64,000 nt of DNA from assembly GCF_022436675.1 (NCBI RefSeq), contig NZ_JAKUJZ010000001.1, positions 186,001-250,000 on the forward strand, in the 5' to 3' direction. The translations under genes and the position numbers were made by a program. The first letter of the stretch is position 1; each line of letters starts with the position of its first letter. Source of the DNA: Rheinheimera hassiensis. Its GTDB lineage: Bacteria; Pseudomonadota; Gammaproteobacteria; Enterobacterales; Alteromonadaceae. The notes below the pieces were generated by a model. The model was not told the DNA's origin. It did not search any database and worked only from the letters and a program-made list of their open reading frames with translations. Positions 7,411 to 17,820 of the stretch are shown piece by piece.

Positions 7411-8760
7411 ATGAATAAGAAATTGTCATTGCTTGGCGCAGCTGTCGCTGCCAGTCTGTTGTTGACAACACCACAACCAGCAGACGCCAGAATACCGCTG
7501 TTCTCATCAGAGCAGGAAATGCCTACTCTGGCGCCGATGCTGGAACAGGCAACACCGGCAGTGGTACATATCTCGGTTGAAGGCAGCCGCGAGGTACGTC
7601 AGCGTTTACCTGAAGCTTTTCGTTATTTCTTTGGCCAGCGTGGCCAGGGTGAGTACCGCGAAGAAAGACCTTTTAAAGGCTTGGGTTCTGGCGTGGTAAT
7701 TGATGCCGATAAAGGTTATATCGTCACCAATAACCATGTTATTCAGGATGCTAACGACATCGAAGTGCGGCTAAAAGATGGCCGCACTTTTAAAGCGAAA
7801 AAACTTGGCGCCGATCCGGAAAGTGATATCGCCCTGCTTCAGATTGAAGCGAAAAAACTGGTAGAAATCCCCCTGGCTGACTCAGACAAAACCCGGGTCG
7901 GCGACTTTGCTGTTGCTATTGGTAACCCGTTTGGCCTGGAGCAAACCGTTACCTCCGGTATTATCAGCGCACTGGGCCGGGGCGGCCTGGGTATTGAAGG
8001 TCTGGAAGATTTTATCCAAACCGATGCTGCGATAAACAGCGGTAATTCAGGCGGTGCTTTGGTCAACCTGCGTGGCGAGCTCATTGGCATTAATACCGCT
8101 ATTCTGGGGCCAAACGGCGGCAATATCGGCATTGGTTTTGCCATTCCGGCCAATATGATGAAGAACCTGGTTGATCAAATTATTGAACATGGTGAAATTC
8201 GTCGTGGCAGCTTAGGCATCCGTGGTGGCGATGTAAATGCTGAGCTGACAGAAGCGATGAACTTAAGTGTTAGCCGTGGTGCTTTTGTTAATGAAGTCCT
8301 GCCTGACAGCGCTGCGGAAAAAGCGGGTTTAAAATCCGGTGACGTTATTATCAGCATGAATGGCAACAAAATAAGCTCCTTTTTGGAACTGCGCGCTAAA
8401 GTGGGTACCCTGGGCGCTGGCCGTGAAGCTAAGCTTGGCATACTGCGTGATGGTAAAGAGCGTACGGTGACCGTTAAGTTGCAGGAACTGGCCAGTGGCC
8501 AGGTAGCCGCTAATCAGATGCATCCTATGCTGGATGGTGCCGAGTTATCCAATGCTGACGGCGGGGTAAAAATTGATACCGTGGCCAATAACTCAGCAGC
8601 AGCCCAGATTGGATTGCTGCCAGATGATGTAATCGTTGGTGTAAACCGTCAGCGTGTTGCCAACCTGGCTGAACTGCGTAAAGCGCTGGAAAACCGCAGT
8701 GGTGTAGCTGCACTTAATATTCAGCGCGGTAATACTAATCTTTATGTGTTAATCCGCTGA
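7411..8760 (+). CDS. degQ: DegQ/DegP-type periplasmic serine protease (Do family)
   Basis: This is a periplasmic HtrA protease-chaperone that degrades or refolds damaged envelope proteins. The 449-residue product has a signal peptide (1-26, ending ADA), a trypsin-like domain with the triad His109 (TNNHV), Asp139 (ESDIALL) and Ser213 (NSGNSGGAL), and two PDZ domains (about 262-350 and 365-449). Two PDZ domains separate it from DegS. The LA-loop region between residues 55 and 90 is short, which favours DegQ over DegP. A strong AAAGGAGA ribosome-binding site precedes the ATG. It lies upstream of degS, as in E. coli. Confidence 0.95.
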   Translation: MNKKLSLLGAAVAASLLLTTPQPADARIPLFSSEQEMPTLAPMLEQATPAVVHISVEGSREVRQRLPEAFRYFFGQRGQGEYREERPFKGLGSGVVIDADKGYIVTNNHVIQDANDIEVRLKDGRTFKAKKLGADPESDIALLQIEAKKLVEIPLADSDKTRVGDFAVAIGNPFGLEQTVTSGIISALGRGGLGIEGLEDFIQTDAAINSGNSGGALVNLRGELIGINTAILGPNGGNIGIGFAIPANMMKNLVDQIIEHGEIRRGSLGIRGGDVNAELTEAMNLSVSRGAFVNEVLPDSAAEKAGLKSGDVIISMNGNKISSFLELRAKVGTLGAGREAKLGILRDGKERTVTVKLQELASGQVAANQMHPMLDGAELSNADGGVKIDTVANNSAAAQIGLLPDDVIVGVNRQRVANLAELRKALENRSGVAALNIQRGNTNLYVLIR

Positions 8761-8768
8761 TAGCAAAG

Positions 8769-8801
8769 GTTTAAGCAGTAGCCAATGGCTACTGCTTAAA
8801 C
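8769..8801. terminator. Perfect 15-bp inverted repeat between degQ and degS
   Basis: The arms gtttaagcagtagcc/ggctactgcttaaac match at all 15 positions around the loop aat. It follows the degQ stop by eight bases. There is no T run on either side, so it may be a factor-assisted terminator, an mRNA 3'-end stabiliser for degQ or a processing site rather than a simple intrinsic terminator. Confidence 0.55.
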
Positions 8802-8853
8802 AATATTAATGCTATGCTAGCCTAACTTAAACTTTGCAGATAATTCAGATCCC

Positions 8854-9934
8854 GTGGCCAAATTTTTGTTTTTTTTGCTTAAGAGCATCGCCTACGGGCT
8901 TGCGTTAGCATTTTTGCTGATGCTGGTATTTCCATCCCTAAATCAGCTGTCCATACCACTGTTTAAAGCCGCAGAAGTCAGCGAAGATGACGCCCCTGTC
9001 AGCTACGCTCAGGCAGTCCGGCGTGCTGCACCGGCGGTAGTTAATGTTTACACCCGCAGCACCCTGGTTGATCCCCGTTCTTTACGTCCCCGCACTATAG
9101 AGCGCCAAGAGCTGGGTTCAGGCGTGGTCATGAGTGCTCAGGGCTATATTCTTACCAACTACCATGTGGTGTATGGTGCCGATCATATTGAGATTGCATT
9201 ACAGGATGGCCGCTGGCTGGAAGCCGTACTGATTGGCCAGGACGAACTCACTGATCTGGCGGTATTGTATGTACAGGCGGAAAATTTACCGGTTATCCCG
9301 CAAGATACCGAGCTTGAACCCCAGGTGGGTGATGTAGTGCTGGCAATAGGTAATCCGCTCAATCTGGGCCAAACGATTACCCAAGGCATTATCAGTGCCA
9401 ATGGTAACACTGGCTTAAGCTCACGCGGTTATATTGATTTTATGCGGATGGATGCCGCCATCAACCGTGGCAACTCTGGTGGCGCTCTGGTAAACAGCAA
9501 CGGTACTTTGGTGGGTATTAATGCTGCGGCCTTTCAACTGGAAAACCAGGATATTCAGGGGATCTTTTTTGCTATCCCTTATAAACTGGCGCAGAACGTT
9601 ATGCAGAAACTGATAAAGCATGGCAAAGTCACCCGCAGCCACCTTGGTGTATCAGGTGATGCGGTAGTTAACGCGGCTGGCGACAGGCTGATATCATCAG
9701 GGCAGACGTTATACGGCCTTAGTATTACTGCGGTAAACGCTAACGGACCGGCAGCCGAAGCTGGCCTGCAAACCGGTGATATCATTCTGGAAATTGACGG
9801 CCAGCGCTTTAACAGCGTGCAACAAGCTCTGAATATTATTGCCGAAACCACGCCTAACAGCGAAATGGTACTAACCATTGATCGGAATAATCAACAGTTA
9901 AGCATTACAGCCACAACCCGCGAATTACGCCGTT

Positions 9935-9936
<2 letters not shown>
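8854..9936 (+). CDS. degS: DegS, site-1 protease of the sigma-E stress response
   Basis: This membrane-anchored HtrA protease senses exposed OMP C-termini through its PDZ domain and makes the first cut in anti-sigma factor RseA. The 360-residue product has an N-terminal membrane anchor (about 4-29), a protease domain with His104 (TNYHV), Asp134 (LTDLAVL) and Ser208 (NRGNSGGAL), and a single PDZ domain (about 250-355). Length and single PDZ fit DegS. The start is a GTG (8854) with a poor ribosome-binding site, so expression may be low, as expected for a regulatory protease. It ends against the terminator shared with murA. Confidence 0.95.
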
Positions 9937-11209
<1,273 letters not shown>

Positions 11210-11212
11210 TTA

Positions 11213-11470
11213 CTACATCGGAGGGTTAAGAAGTTTTTCTCTACGCCACTGCTGCGGTGTAAAGGTCTTAATGCTGACAGCATGGATAGAACCATCAGCT
11301 ATCGCAGCCATTAAAGGTGCATAAATCATTTGTTGCTGCTTAACACGGCTGACATCAGTAAAACAATCGCCCACTGCAATTACTGCATAATGAGAGCCTT
11401 CAGCAGTAACTCTGACTTCAGCTAGCTGCAACTTCTCAGTCAGCAGCTGCTCAATCTGTTTTATTTCCAA
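11213..11470 (-). CDS. ibaG: IbaG, BolA-family acid-stress protein
   Basis: This is a small BolA-family protein (85 residues). BolA proteins work with monothiol glutaredoxins in iron-sulfur trafficking, and IbaG (YrbA) is linked to acid stress in E. coli. The sequence has the family core VRVTAEGSHYAVIAVGDCFTDVSRVKQQQMIYAPL with the conserved FxGxSRVxRHR-like stretch and the ADGSIHAVSIKTFTP end. It sits between mlaB and murA, the standard synteny, separated from murA by six bases. Confidence 0.93.
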   Translation of the reverse strand: MEIKQIEQLLTEKLQLAEVRVTAEGSHYAVIAVGDCFTDVSRVKQQQMIYAPLMAAIADGSIHAVSIKTFTPQQWRREKLLNPPM

Positions 11471-11479
11471 AGTTAAACC

Positions 11480-11773
11480 TTAATCTATAACAGGCAATAA
11501 CGCCTTAACCGCACTAACATCGGCTAATGATAACAGCTGTTGCGGCACATTACATAATGCTACAGAAACCCCTTGGCTTTTCGCTACTGCCAATTGCTGC
11601 AGTAACCAGGCTAAGCCTGCTGTGTCAACATTGTTCAGTGCAGTAAAATCAAACCGTACTGAACCTTGCAGGCTATTTAACAGGGTAAAGGGTGAATACA
11701 GCATTAACGTATCACGATTTAACGCACCGGTAAAACGCAAACTGTCGCCGTCCTGCACGATGTTTAACGTCAC
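11480..11773 (-). CDS. mlaB: MlaB, STAS-domain subunit of the Mla lipid transporter
   Basis: This cytoplasmic STAS-domain protein binds the MlaF ATPase and supports assembly of the MlaFEDB complex that moves phospholipids between the inner and outer membranes. The 97-residue product has the STAS pattern: beta strands then FDFTALNNVDTAGLAWLLQQL, where Thr of DTAGL is the position required for MlaB function in E. coli. The start overlaps the mlaC stop (ATGA), so it is translationally coupled. Length and position in the operon fit. Confidence 0.92.
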   Translation of the reverse strand: MTLNIVQDGDSLRFTGALNRDTLMLYSPFTLLNSLQGSVRFDFTALNNVDTAGLAWLLQQLAVAKSQGVSVALCNVPQQLLSLADVSAVKALLPVID

Positions 11774-12423
11774 TTTTCTTCCGCCTTGGTAATAGGTGCC
11801 TTGGCTTTTTCAATCAGCATAGTGGTTACGCTATTAAGGCCTTGCTGACGGATCAGGTTACTCAGCTCTGCTCTTTTGCTATCCAGTAGTGATATACCCT
11901 CAGCCACCATATCAAACACCAGCCAGTTGTCTGTATCTTTACCACGGCGCAATTTAAACTCAATGTTGATGTCTGGCTTGCCAGGGTCAATAACGCGGGT
12001 TCTGATGGAAATAATTTTTTGGTTCTCAGCAATACGGCCTGGCTCAATTACCACTTTCTGATCACGATACTGAGTAAACACACCAGCGTAAGTAGCAACC
12101 ATATAGTTTTGGAATGCATCAACAAACGCCAGTAAATCTTCTCTTGGTGTATTACGCAGATCAGCACTGTTACCAATTACGCGAAGCGCGGCATACCGGC
12201 TATCAATATGAGGCACCAGTTCTTCATTTACAATTAAACGCAGTACTTCAGGGTCGGCCTGAATTTTGCTCTGATCCTGAGCAATGCGGCTAAACGTTTT
12301 GTCTGCCAGCACTTCCATCATCTTATATGGATCAGTGAAGGTGTCTGTCGATGCGTTGGCAGAAGACGTGTAGCCGCTCAAAGCGACCAGAAAAGCTAGT
12401 AAGAATGCATAAATTTTCATCAT
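11770..12423 (-). CDS. mlaC: MlaC, periplasmic phospholipid-binding protein
   Basis: This is the soluble carrier that shuttles phospholipid between the MlaA-porin complex in the outer membrane and MlaFEDB in the inner membrane. The 217-residue product has a signal peptide (about 1-24, ending ANA) and the MlaC/Ttg2D fold with DPYKMMEVLADKTFSRI, YMVATYAGVFTQYRDQ and NWLVFDMVAEGISLLDSKRAEL. Two consecutive ATG codons stand at the start; the first overlaps the mlaD stop by one base. The acidic/basic tail is as in relatives. Confidence 0.94.
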   Translation of the reverse strand: MMKIYAFLLAFLVALSGYTSSANASTDTFTDPYKMMEVLADKTFSRIAQDQSKIQADPEVLRLIVNEELVPHIDSRYAALRVIGNSADLRNTPREDLLAFVDAFQNYMVATYAGVFTQYRDQKVVIEPGRIAENQKIISIRTRVIDPGKPDINIEFKLRRGKDTDNWLVFDMVAEGISLLDSKRAELSNLIRQQGLNSVTTMLIEKAKAPITKAEEK

Positions 12424-12887
12424 CAGTTCCCGCGGTTAAATAAGAATTGTCCAATCAGCTCTTCCAGAACTAACGCTGACTTCGTGTCTTCGATGTAGTC
12501 ACCTTCGACCAGAATTTCAACGGTTTCATCCAGAAAACCTGGTTGCAGGCCTAAATATTGCTCTCCCAATAAACCAGACGTCAAAATCGCCAGAGTGCTT
12601 GTTTCGGGAAAATTACTGTAATCGCTGTTAATTTCCAGCGTAACCACCGGAGTGTAGTAAGTGGTATCCAGTTGTATTGCAGCAACGCGCCCTACCACTA
12701 CGCCACCCACTTTTACCGGCGAGCGCACTTTCAAACCCCCGATATTCTCAAACTTCGCATGCAGTTGGTAGGTTTGACTACTGCCTCCCATGCCGGTACT
12801 GGCGACTTTCAATGACAACATCAGAAATGCTGCTATTGCTAATACGATGAAGCAACCTACTAAAATTTCTATTTTCCGTGTGGTCAT
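12423..12887 (-). CDS. mlaD: MlaD, MCE-domain subunit of the Mla transporter
   Basis: MlaD is an inner-membrane MCE protein that forms a hexameric ring holding phospholipid over the MlaE permease. I choose the ATG at 12887 (154 residues, MTTRKIEILVG) because it matches the family N-terminus and has GGTGG six bases upstream; an in-frame TTG at 12899 would add four residues and overlap mlaE. One membrane helix (about 8-27) is followed by the MCE domain (FENIGGLKVRSPVKVGGVVVGRV) and the LTSGLLGEQYLGLQPG segment that lines the central pore. Confidence 0.95.
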   Translation of the reverse strand: MTTRKIEILVGCFIVLAIAAFLMLSLKVASTGMGGSSQTYQLHAKFENIGGLKVRSPVKVGGVVVGRVAAIQLDTTYYTPVVTLEINSDYSNFPETSTLAILTSGLLGEQYLGLQPGFLDETVEILVEGDYIEDTKSALVLEELIGQFLFNRGN

Positions 12888-12888
12888 G

Positions 12889-13671
12889 TTATCCACCAAA
12901 CATTAATGCAGTTAAAATAAAGTCAAAACCCAACACTGCCAGCGATGCGGTAACAACAGTTTGTGTTGTTGCCCGGCTGATACCCTCAGAGGTGGGCACA
13001 GCGTCATAGCCTTTGTGCAGAGCGATCCAGATCACAATAAGAGCGAATACAACACTTTTGATAATGCCATTTACCACATCATCATAAAAATCGACGTTTG
13101 CCTGCATAGCAGACCAGTAACCACCACTATCAACACCTAACCAGTCAACACCAACCAGATGCCCACCCAAAATACCAACCGCAGTAAATATCATCGCCAG
13201 TAGCGGCAAACTAATTACACCCGCCCAGAACCGGGGTGCGATAATGCGCCGCAGCGGGTCTACCGCCATCATTTCCATGCTGGACAGTTGCTCGGTAGCT
13301 TTCATCAAGCCAATTTCCGCTGTTAACGCGCTACCTGCCCGCCCGGCAAACAGCAAAGCGGCAACCACAGGGCCCAGCTCACGTAACAAACTTAGAGCTA
13401 CCAAGGGCCCAAGCATTTGCTCAGCACCAAACTTCACCAGCACTGTGTAGCCCTGCAACGACAGCACCATGCCGATAAACAAACCAGATACCAGAATAAT
13501 AAGTAAAGACAGCACGCCAATAACATAAAGCTGCTTTATCAATAGTGGTAAACCTTTGCGAACATTGGGAATACCTATAATAGCGCCAAACAACATGATG
13601 CCAGCCCGACCAAAGCCAGTGATGTTGTTAATGGTTGCTGCGCCCAGTTGCTGTAACTTGTCTGCAATCAC
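12889..13671 (-). CDS. mlaE: MlaE, permease subunit of the Mla transporter
   Basis: This is the inner-membrane permease of the Mla ABC transporter. The 260-residue product has the family's membrane helices and the coupling-helix region [48 protein letters not shown], with the conserved EIG..K.TEQ signature that contacts MlaF. The start is GTG and overlaps the mlaF stop as GTGA, giving tight coupling. The order MlaF-E-D-C-B matches E. coli exactly. Confidence 0.96.
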   Translation of the reverse strand: MIADKLQQLGAATINNITGFGRAGIMLFGAIIGIPNVRKGLPLLIKQLYVIGVLSLLIILVSGLFIGMVLSLQGYTVLVKFGAEQMLGPLVALSLLRELGPVVAALLFAGRAGSALTAEIGLMKATEQLSSMEMMAVDPLRRIIAPRFWAGVISLPLLAMIFTAVGILGGHLVGVDWLGVDSGGYWSAMQANVDFYDDVVNGIIKSVVFALIVIWIALHKGYDAVPTSEGISRATTQTVVTASLAVLGFDFILTALMFGG

Positions 13672-14492
13672 CTGGTTAACTCCATTAATTCCTGCTCATA
13701 CGGTGCGGCTTTGAAATGAAACGGTACAGCGCCATCAGCTTCACCTTTAAGAAACTGCTGCACCAATGCAGAAGGGTCATTACGCAGCTGCTCAGGCGTA
13801 CCGTGCCCAATCACTGTTTGCTCGGCAACGACATACACATAATCAGCAATACTCATCACCTCTGTTACGTCATGAGATACCACAACAGATGTCAGGCCCA
13901 GTGCATTATTTAACGAGCGGATAAGCCGCACAATAACACCCATAGAAATAGGGTCCTGACCGGCAAAAGGTTCATCGTACATTATTAACTCCGGATCCAG
14001 CGCTATTGCCCGGGCCAGTGCAGCACGTCTTGCCATACCTCCGGACAACTCAGCCGGCATTAAGTCACGGGCACCACGTAAGCCAACGGCTTCGAGTTTC
14101 ATCAGTACAATCAAGCGGATTAGAGCTTCGGGTAGGCGCGTATGTTCACGGATCGGGAAAGCCACATTGTCAAATACAGACATCTCGGTAAACAGAGCGC
14201 CGCTTTGAAACAACATACTCATCTTCTTGCGTGCCTGATACAGCTCCCGGCGCGACAAATCGGGAATATTTTGGCCTTCAAACAAAATTTTGCCGCTATC
14301 AGGCTTTAACTGGCCGCCAATTAAGCGCAACAAAGTGGTTTTACCTATGCCGCTTGGCCCCATAATGGCGGTAACCTTGCCGCGGGCAAACTGCATATTC
14401 AAATCACGGTAAATTATCCGCTCACCCCGGCTAAAGGTCAGGTGCTGGATGTCAATCAGAGTATCAGCCAAACTATTGTCTCCGCTTATCAC
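13668..14492 (-). CDS. mlaF: MlaF, ATPase subunit of the Mla transporter
   Basis: This cytoplasmic ATPase powers MlaFEDB. It has Walker [10 protein letters not shown], the signature [16 protein letters not shown], Walker [15 protein letters not shown] and the H-loop SHDV. The C-terminal extension ([14 protein letters not shown]) is the MlaF handshake region. The frame stays open to an ATG at 14546, but the first 18 residues have no family counterpart and that ATG lies inside an inverted repeat. I therefore prefer the GTG at 14492 (275 residues), which gives an N-terminus close to E. coli MlaF. The start choice is uncertain. First gene of the operon, divergent from yrbG. Confidence 0.93.
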   Translation of the reverse strand: MISGDNSLADTLIDIQHLTFSRGERIIYRDLNMQFARGKVTAIMGPSGIGKTTLLRLIGGQLKPDSGKILFEGQNIPDLSRRELYQARKKMSMLFQSGALFTEMSVFDNVAFPIREHTRLPEALIRLIVLMKLEAVGLRGARDLMPAELSGGMARRAALARAIALDPELIMYDEPFAGQDPISMGVIVRLIRSLNNALGLTSVVVSHDVTEVMSIADYVYVVAEQTVIGHGTPEQLRNDPSALVQQFLKGEADGAVPFHFKAAPYEQELMELTR

Positions 14493-14542
14493 AGCTATAC
14501 TGCTTGCTGCGCTACCCACAACCTGATGATGCCAGACAATAT

Positions 14543-14560
14543 ACATACATTAGTGTATGT
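14543..14560. promoter_or_regulatory. Inverted repeat in the mlaF/yrbG divergent region
   Basis: The 18-base perfect inverted repeat acataca-ttag-tgtatgt lies about 50 bp upstream of the preferred mlaF start and about 200 bp upstream of yrbG. It overlaps the alternative mlaF ATG at 14546, which argues against that start. It looks like an operator for a dimeric repressor, or a start-proximal control site for the mla operon. Confidence 0.4.
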
Positions 14561-14756
14561 TTTCAATCAGACTGCTGCTAAAGTTGTATTATTGTAAACG
14601 TGTTCAGGTGTAAAGTCGTCACATTAAATCGTAACAAAGTATGCGAAAAATCGATCTTGCCATCAGAGGGCAGCTTTTTTTGCAATTCGCGCCGATAAGC
14701 AGGAAAATAACAGGTAATACCTTACACAGAACTTACAGAGAACAGGGAACTTCATA

Positions 14757-15734
14757 TTGTCACCTTTGCTACTCGCTATTATTTTTGTCATTATTGGTCT
14801 CGTCCTGTTGTTATGGAGTGCAGATCGTTTTATTTTTGGCGCATCCTCTTTAGCCCGCTCAGCAGGCATTTCGCCGATGATAATAGGCCTGACGATAGTG
14901 GCCATGGGCTCCTCCGCTCCGGAAATGCTGGTTTCGGCTAATGCTGCATGGCAAGGTCGCCTCGACACCTCTGTCGGTAATGCACTGGGTTCAAATATCA
15001 CTAATATTTTACTGGTTATCGGCGCCGCAGCACTGTTAAAACCTATTGCAGTCTCTTCACTTACGTTAAAACGTGAATATCCGCTCGTGCTGCTGTGTAC
15101 CCTGCTGGGTTATTACTTTATTTCCGATAACTACTTAAGCCGTACCGAAGGTATTATGCTGTTGGTCGCCTTTACCGGCTTTTTGTGTTTAATGGTGTAC
15201 TGGGGTAAAAACGCCAGCAGCGATGACCCTTTAATCAGCGAGATAAATAGCGAAATACCCGAATACGCGCCGCTGCCCAAAGCGCTATTATGGGTGTTTA
15301 TCGGGCTAGTCGTGTTAATGGCCAGCTCACAGCTGCTGGTGCATGGCGCAGTGACTATCGCCCGTTACGCCGGGATGAGCGATTTGGTAATAGGCTTGAC
15401 TATTATTGCTATAGGCACCAGCTTGCCTGAATTGGCCGCCAGTATTATTGGCATTCTTAAAGGCGAGGATGACCTGGCGCTGGGCAATATTATTGGCTCG
15501 AATATCTTTAATATTCTGGCCGTCATGGGCCTCGGTGCCGTGATCCATCCATCAATACTGGACCCGATGGCCGGCAGCCGCGACAGCTACGTTATGATAG
15601 GCGCTACCCTGCTTATGCTGGTAATGTCATTTCGTTTTGGCCGCATCCGCCGGATCAATCGCATTGAAGGCTTGTTGCTGCTGACAGGTTTTGTTGGCTA
15701 TCAGTATTTGCTGTTTACCACTATATTGGCGTGA
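14757..15734 (+). CDS. yrbG: YrbG-type calcium/sodium antiporter
   Basis: This is an inner-membrane cation exchanger of the CaCA superfamily. The 325-residue product has about ten membrane helices arranged as two inverted repeats, each with an alpha-repeat motif: GSSAPEMLVSANAA in the first half and GTSLPELAASIIG in the second, whose acidic residues bind Ca2+/Na+. NALGSNITNILLV and GNIIGSNIFNILAV are the paired partner motifs. The start is TTG at 14757, with AGGGA eight bases upstream. It heads the kds-lpt operon in the same place as in E. coli; its link to LPS export may be ion balance, but this is unproven. Confidence 0.93.
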   Translation: MSPLLLAIIFVIIGLVLLLWSADRFIFGASSLARSAGISPMIIGLTIVAMGSSAPEMLVSANAAWQGRLDTSVGNALGSNITNILLVIGAAALLKPIAVSSLTLKREYPLVLLCTLLGYYFISDNYLSRTEGIMLLVAFTGFLCLMVYWGKNASSDDPLISEINSEIPEYAPLPKALLWVFIGLVVLMASSQLLVHGAVTIARYAGMSDLVIGLTIIAIGTSLPELAASIIGILKGEDDLALGNIIGSNIFNILAVMGLGAVIHPSILDPMAGSRDSYVMIGATLLMLVMSFRFGRIRRINRIEGLLLLTGFVGYQYLLFTTILA

Positions 15735-15744
15735 TGGAAGCAAT

Positions 15745-16713
15745 ATGAGCACCGATTTTCGTATCAGGGCCGCCGAAGTTCTCAGAATCGAAGCCGCCGC
15801 TGTTGAGCAACTACAACAATATCTGAACGCGGATTTTAATCTGGCATGCCAGCTTATTTTTGACAGCAAAGGTAAAACCATCGTATCCGGTATGGGTAAG
15901 TCAGGCCATATTGGCAGCAAAATTGCTGCAACACTGGCATCAACCGGCACGCCGGCGTTTTTTGTCCACCCGGGAGAGGCCAGCCATGGCGATTTGGGGA
16001 TGCTGTCGGTTGAGGATGTCGTGATCGCCATTTCTAATTCCGGTGAAACAGCAGAAATACTGACCATTATTCCGGTAATAAAGCGCCTGGGTATTAAGTT
16101 GATAGCCATGACGGGGAACCCTGCGTCAACACTGGCGAAACTGGCTGATGCTCACTTATGTGTTAAGGTAGAACAGGAAGCTTGTCCGCTGGGCCTGGCA
16201 CCTACAGCAAGCACCACCGCCACCCTCGCTATGGGGGATGCATTGGCAGTTGCCCTGCTTGATGCCAGGGGCTTTTCGGCTGATGATTTTGCGCTATCGC
16301 ATCCTGGCGGCAGTTTGGGTCGTAAACTACTGCTGCGACTGGAAGACATTATGCATCGCTCAGAACAGGTGCCGGTGGTGCCACAAACCGCATCGATTAA
16401 AGATGCCTTGCTGGAAATTTCCAAAAAAGGCTTAGGCATGACCGCAGTAGTAGATGAACAAGGCCGGATGGCTGGCATTTTTACTGATGGTGACCTGCGC
16501 CGTATTTTGGATCAACGCTATGACATTCACACTAATTTGATTGCAGAAGTTATGACACGCAAATGTATCACTGCCAATGCCCAGATGCTGGCAGCAGAAG
16601 CGCTGCAAATTATGCAACAGAAGAAGATTAATGGCCTGATTGTGGTTGATGATACACAAGTGCCAATTGGCGCAATGAATATGCACGATTTGCTACGTGC
16701 CGGAGTATTGTAA
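15745..16713 (+). CDS. kdsD: KdsD, D-arabinose 5-phosphate isomerase
   Basis: KdsD converts ribulose 5-phosphate to arabinose 5-phosphate, the first step to KDO, the sugar linking lipid A to LPS core. From the ATG at 15745 (10 bases after yrbG) the product has 322 residues: an SIS domain (about 35-185, with GMGKSGHIGSKIAATLASTGTPAFFVHPGEASHGDLGM) and two CBS domains (about 200-320). The catalytic-region lysine and histidines of the family are present. The frame extends upstream into yrbG, but that part is not homologous. KdsC follows immediately, so two successive KDO steps are coupled. Confidence 0.96.
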   Translation: MSTDFRIRAAEVLRIEAAAVEQLQQYLNADFNLACQLIFDSKGKTIVSGMGKSGHIGSKIAATLASTGTPAFFVHPGEASHGDLGMLSVEDVVIAISNSGETAEILTIIPVIKRLGIKLIAMTGNPASTLAKLADAHLCVKVEQEACPLGLAPTASTTATLAMGDALAVALLDARGFSADDFALSHPGGSLGRKLLLRLEDIMHRSEQVPVVPQTASIKDALLEISKKGLGMTAVVDEQGRMAGIFTDGDLRRILDQRYDIHTNLIAEVMTRKCITANAQMLAAEALQIMQQKKINGLIVVDDTQVPIGAMNMHDLLRAGVL

Positions 16714-16714
16714 A

Positions 16715-17269
16715 ATGTCGTTGTTTAATACGCTGTATCAGCCGGTATCTGACAGTATTATGCATAAAGCCAGAGGCATAAAACTGCTGATCTGTGATGT
16801 TGACGGCGTGTTTTCTGATGGCCGTATCTATTTGGGTAATCAGGGCGAAGAATTAAAAGCCTTCCACACACGCGACGGCTACGGCGTTAAAGCGTTGCGT
16901 CAGGCCAAAGTGGAAGTAGCAGTAATTACCGGCCGCAATTCAGCCATAGTGCAACAACGTATGACCGCCCTGACCGTGCCCTTTATCTACCAGGGCCAGG
17001 AAAATAAACTGGCCGCATTTACTGATCTGCAGCAGCAACTGCAACTAACTCCCGAACAGATTGCCTATATAGGTGACGACCTGCCCGATTGGGCGGTAAT
17101 GCAACATTGTGGTTTATCAGTGGCCGTTAAAGATGCGCACCCATACCTGCGCCAGCATGCAAATTACATTACGGCCATGGCCGGTGGTTTTGGTGCCGTG
17201 CGTGAAATCTGCGATTTAATACTGATAAGCCAGCAGCACTTTGGCCTTTTTGACGGTAGCAGTTCATGA
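16715..17269 (+). CDS. kdsC: KdsC, KDO 8-phosphate phosphatase
   Basis: KdsC is a HAD-family phosphatase releasing KDO from KDO 8-phosphate in LPS synthesis. The ATG at 16715 lies one base after the kdsD stop and gives 184 residues. The nucleophile motif is CDVDGVFSDGRIY (DVDGV, first Asp is the nucleophile). Motif II is VITGRNS, the conserved lysine is in GQENKLAAF and motif III is YIGDDLPDWAVM. There is no large cap domain, as expected for the tetrameric C0 subclass. The stop overlaps the lptC start (ATGA). Confidence 0.96.
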   Translation: MSLFNTLYQPVSDSIMHKARGIKLLICDVDGVFSDGRIYLGNQGEELKAFHTRDGYGVKALRQAKVEVAVITGRNSAIVQQRMTALTVPFIYQGQENKLAAFTDLQQQLQLTPEQIAYIGDDLPDWAVMQHCGLSVAVKDAHPYLRQHANYITAMAGGFGAVREICDLILISQQHFGLFDGSSS

Positions 17270-17820
17270 GAAAGTTGCTTGTTTTACTGGTGCTTATATT
17301 AACAGGCACCGCTGCCTATTTGTGGTTTGAGCCTGAAGATAGTCCGGATGCACTGCAAACAGATCAGGAGTTATTACCTGATTATGTTGCAGACAATATT
17401 ACCCGAACCTTGTATAACGAAGCAGGTTACCGCTCCGATTCTGTCACGGCAGTACGGCTGGAGCACTTTGAATTACTGGGATTTACCCAATTTGAGCAGC
17501 CGGTTTATACGCTATTTAATGAAGAGTTTCAGCCCAGTTGGAAAGCCAGCAGTAAATACGCTATCTGGTTCCCACAGGATAAAATCATTCTTGAGCAACA
17601 GGTCGTTATTGAAAGTTTACTGCAAAATGAGCTGGTTGAGCGCATAGAAACAGATACACTGGAGATGTTATTTCCTGATAACAGGTTGCAAAATAACCAA
17701 CCAGTCTACATTCAGGGTAAAGGGTTTTACATTGAAGGCATTGGTTTGCAGGCAGATTTAACCGAAAAAACACTGCAATTAGTCCAACATCAGAAAACGG
17801 TATATCGTAATGAAGATTAA
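17266..17820 (+). CDS. lptC: LptC, LPS export bridge protein
   Basis: This bitopic inner-membrane protein receives LPS from LptB2FG and passes it to LptA. The 184-residue product has one N-terminal membrane helix (about 3-21, LLVLLVLILTGTAAYLWF) followed by a periplasmic beta-jellyroll domain with alternating strands (DSVTAVRLEHFELLGFTQFEQPVYTLF, IVIESL, ETDTLEMLFPDNRL, GIGLQADL). It overlaps kdsC by four bases and lptA by eleven, so the export genes are translated as a chain. Sequence conservation in LptC is low; position and layout support the call. Confidence 0.92.
   Translation: MRKLLVLLVLILTGTAAYLWFEPEDSPDALQTDQELLPDYVADNITRTLYNEAGYRSDSVTAVRLEHFELLGFTQFEQPVYTLFNEEFQPSWKASSKYAIWFPQDKIILEQQVVIESLLQNELVERIETDTLEMLFPDNRLQNNQPVYIQGKGFYIEGIGLQADLTEKTLQLVQHQKTVYRNED

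Noticed and set aside
14663..14700. Hairpin tgcc/ggca followed by seven T upstream of yrbG as a terminator or attenuator
   Set aside because: The stem is only four base pairs; the T run alone is not enough.
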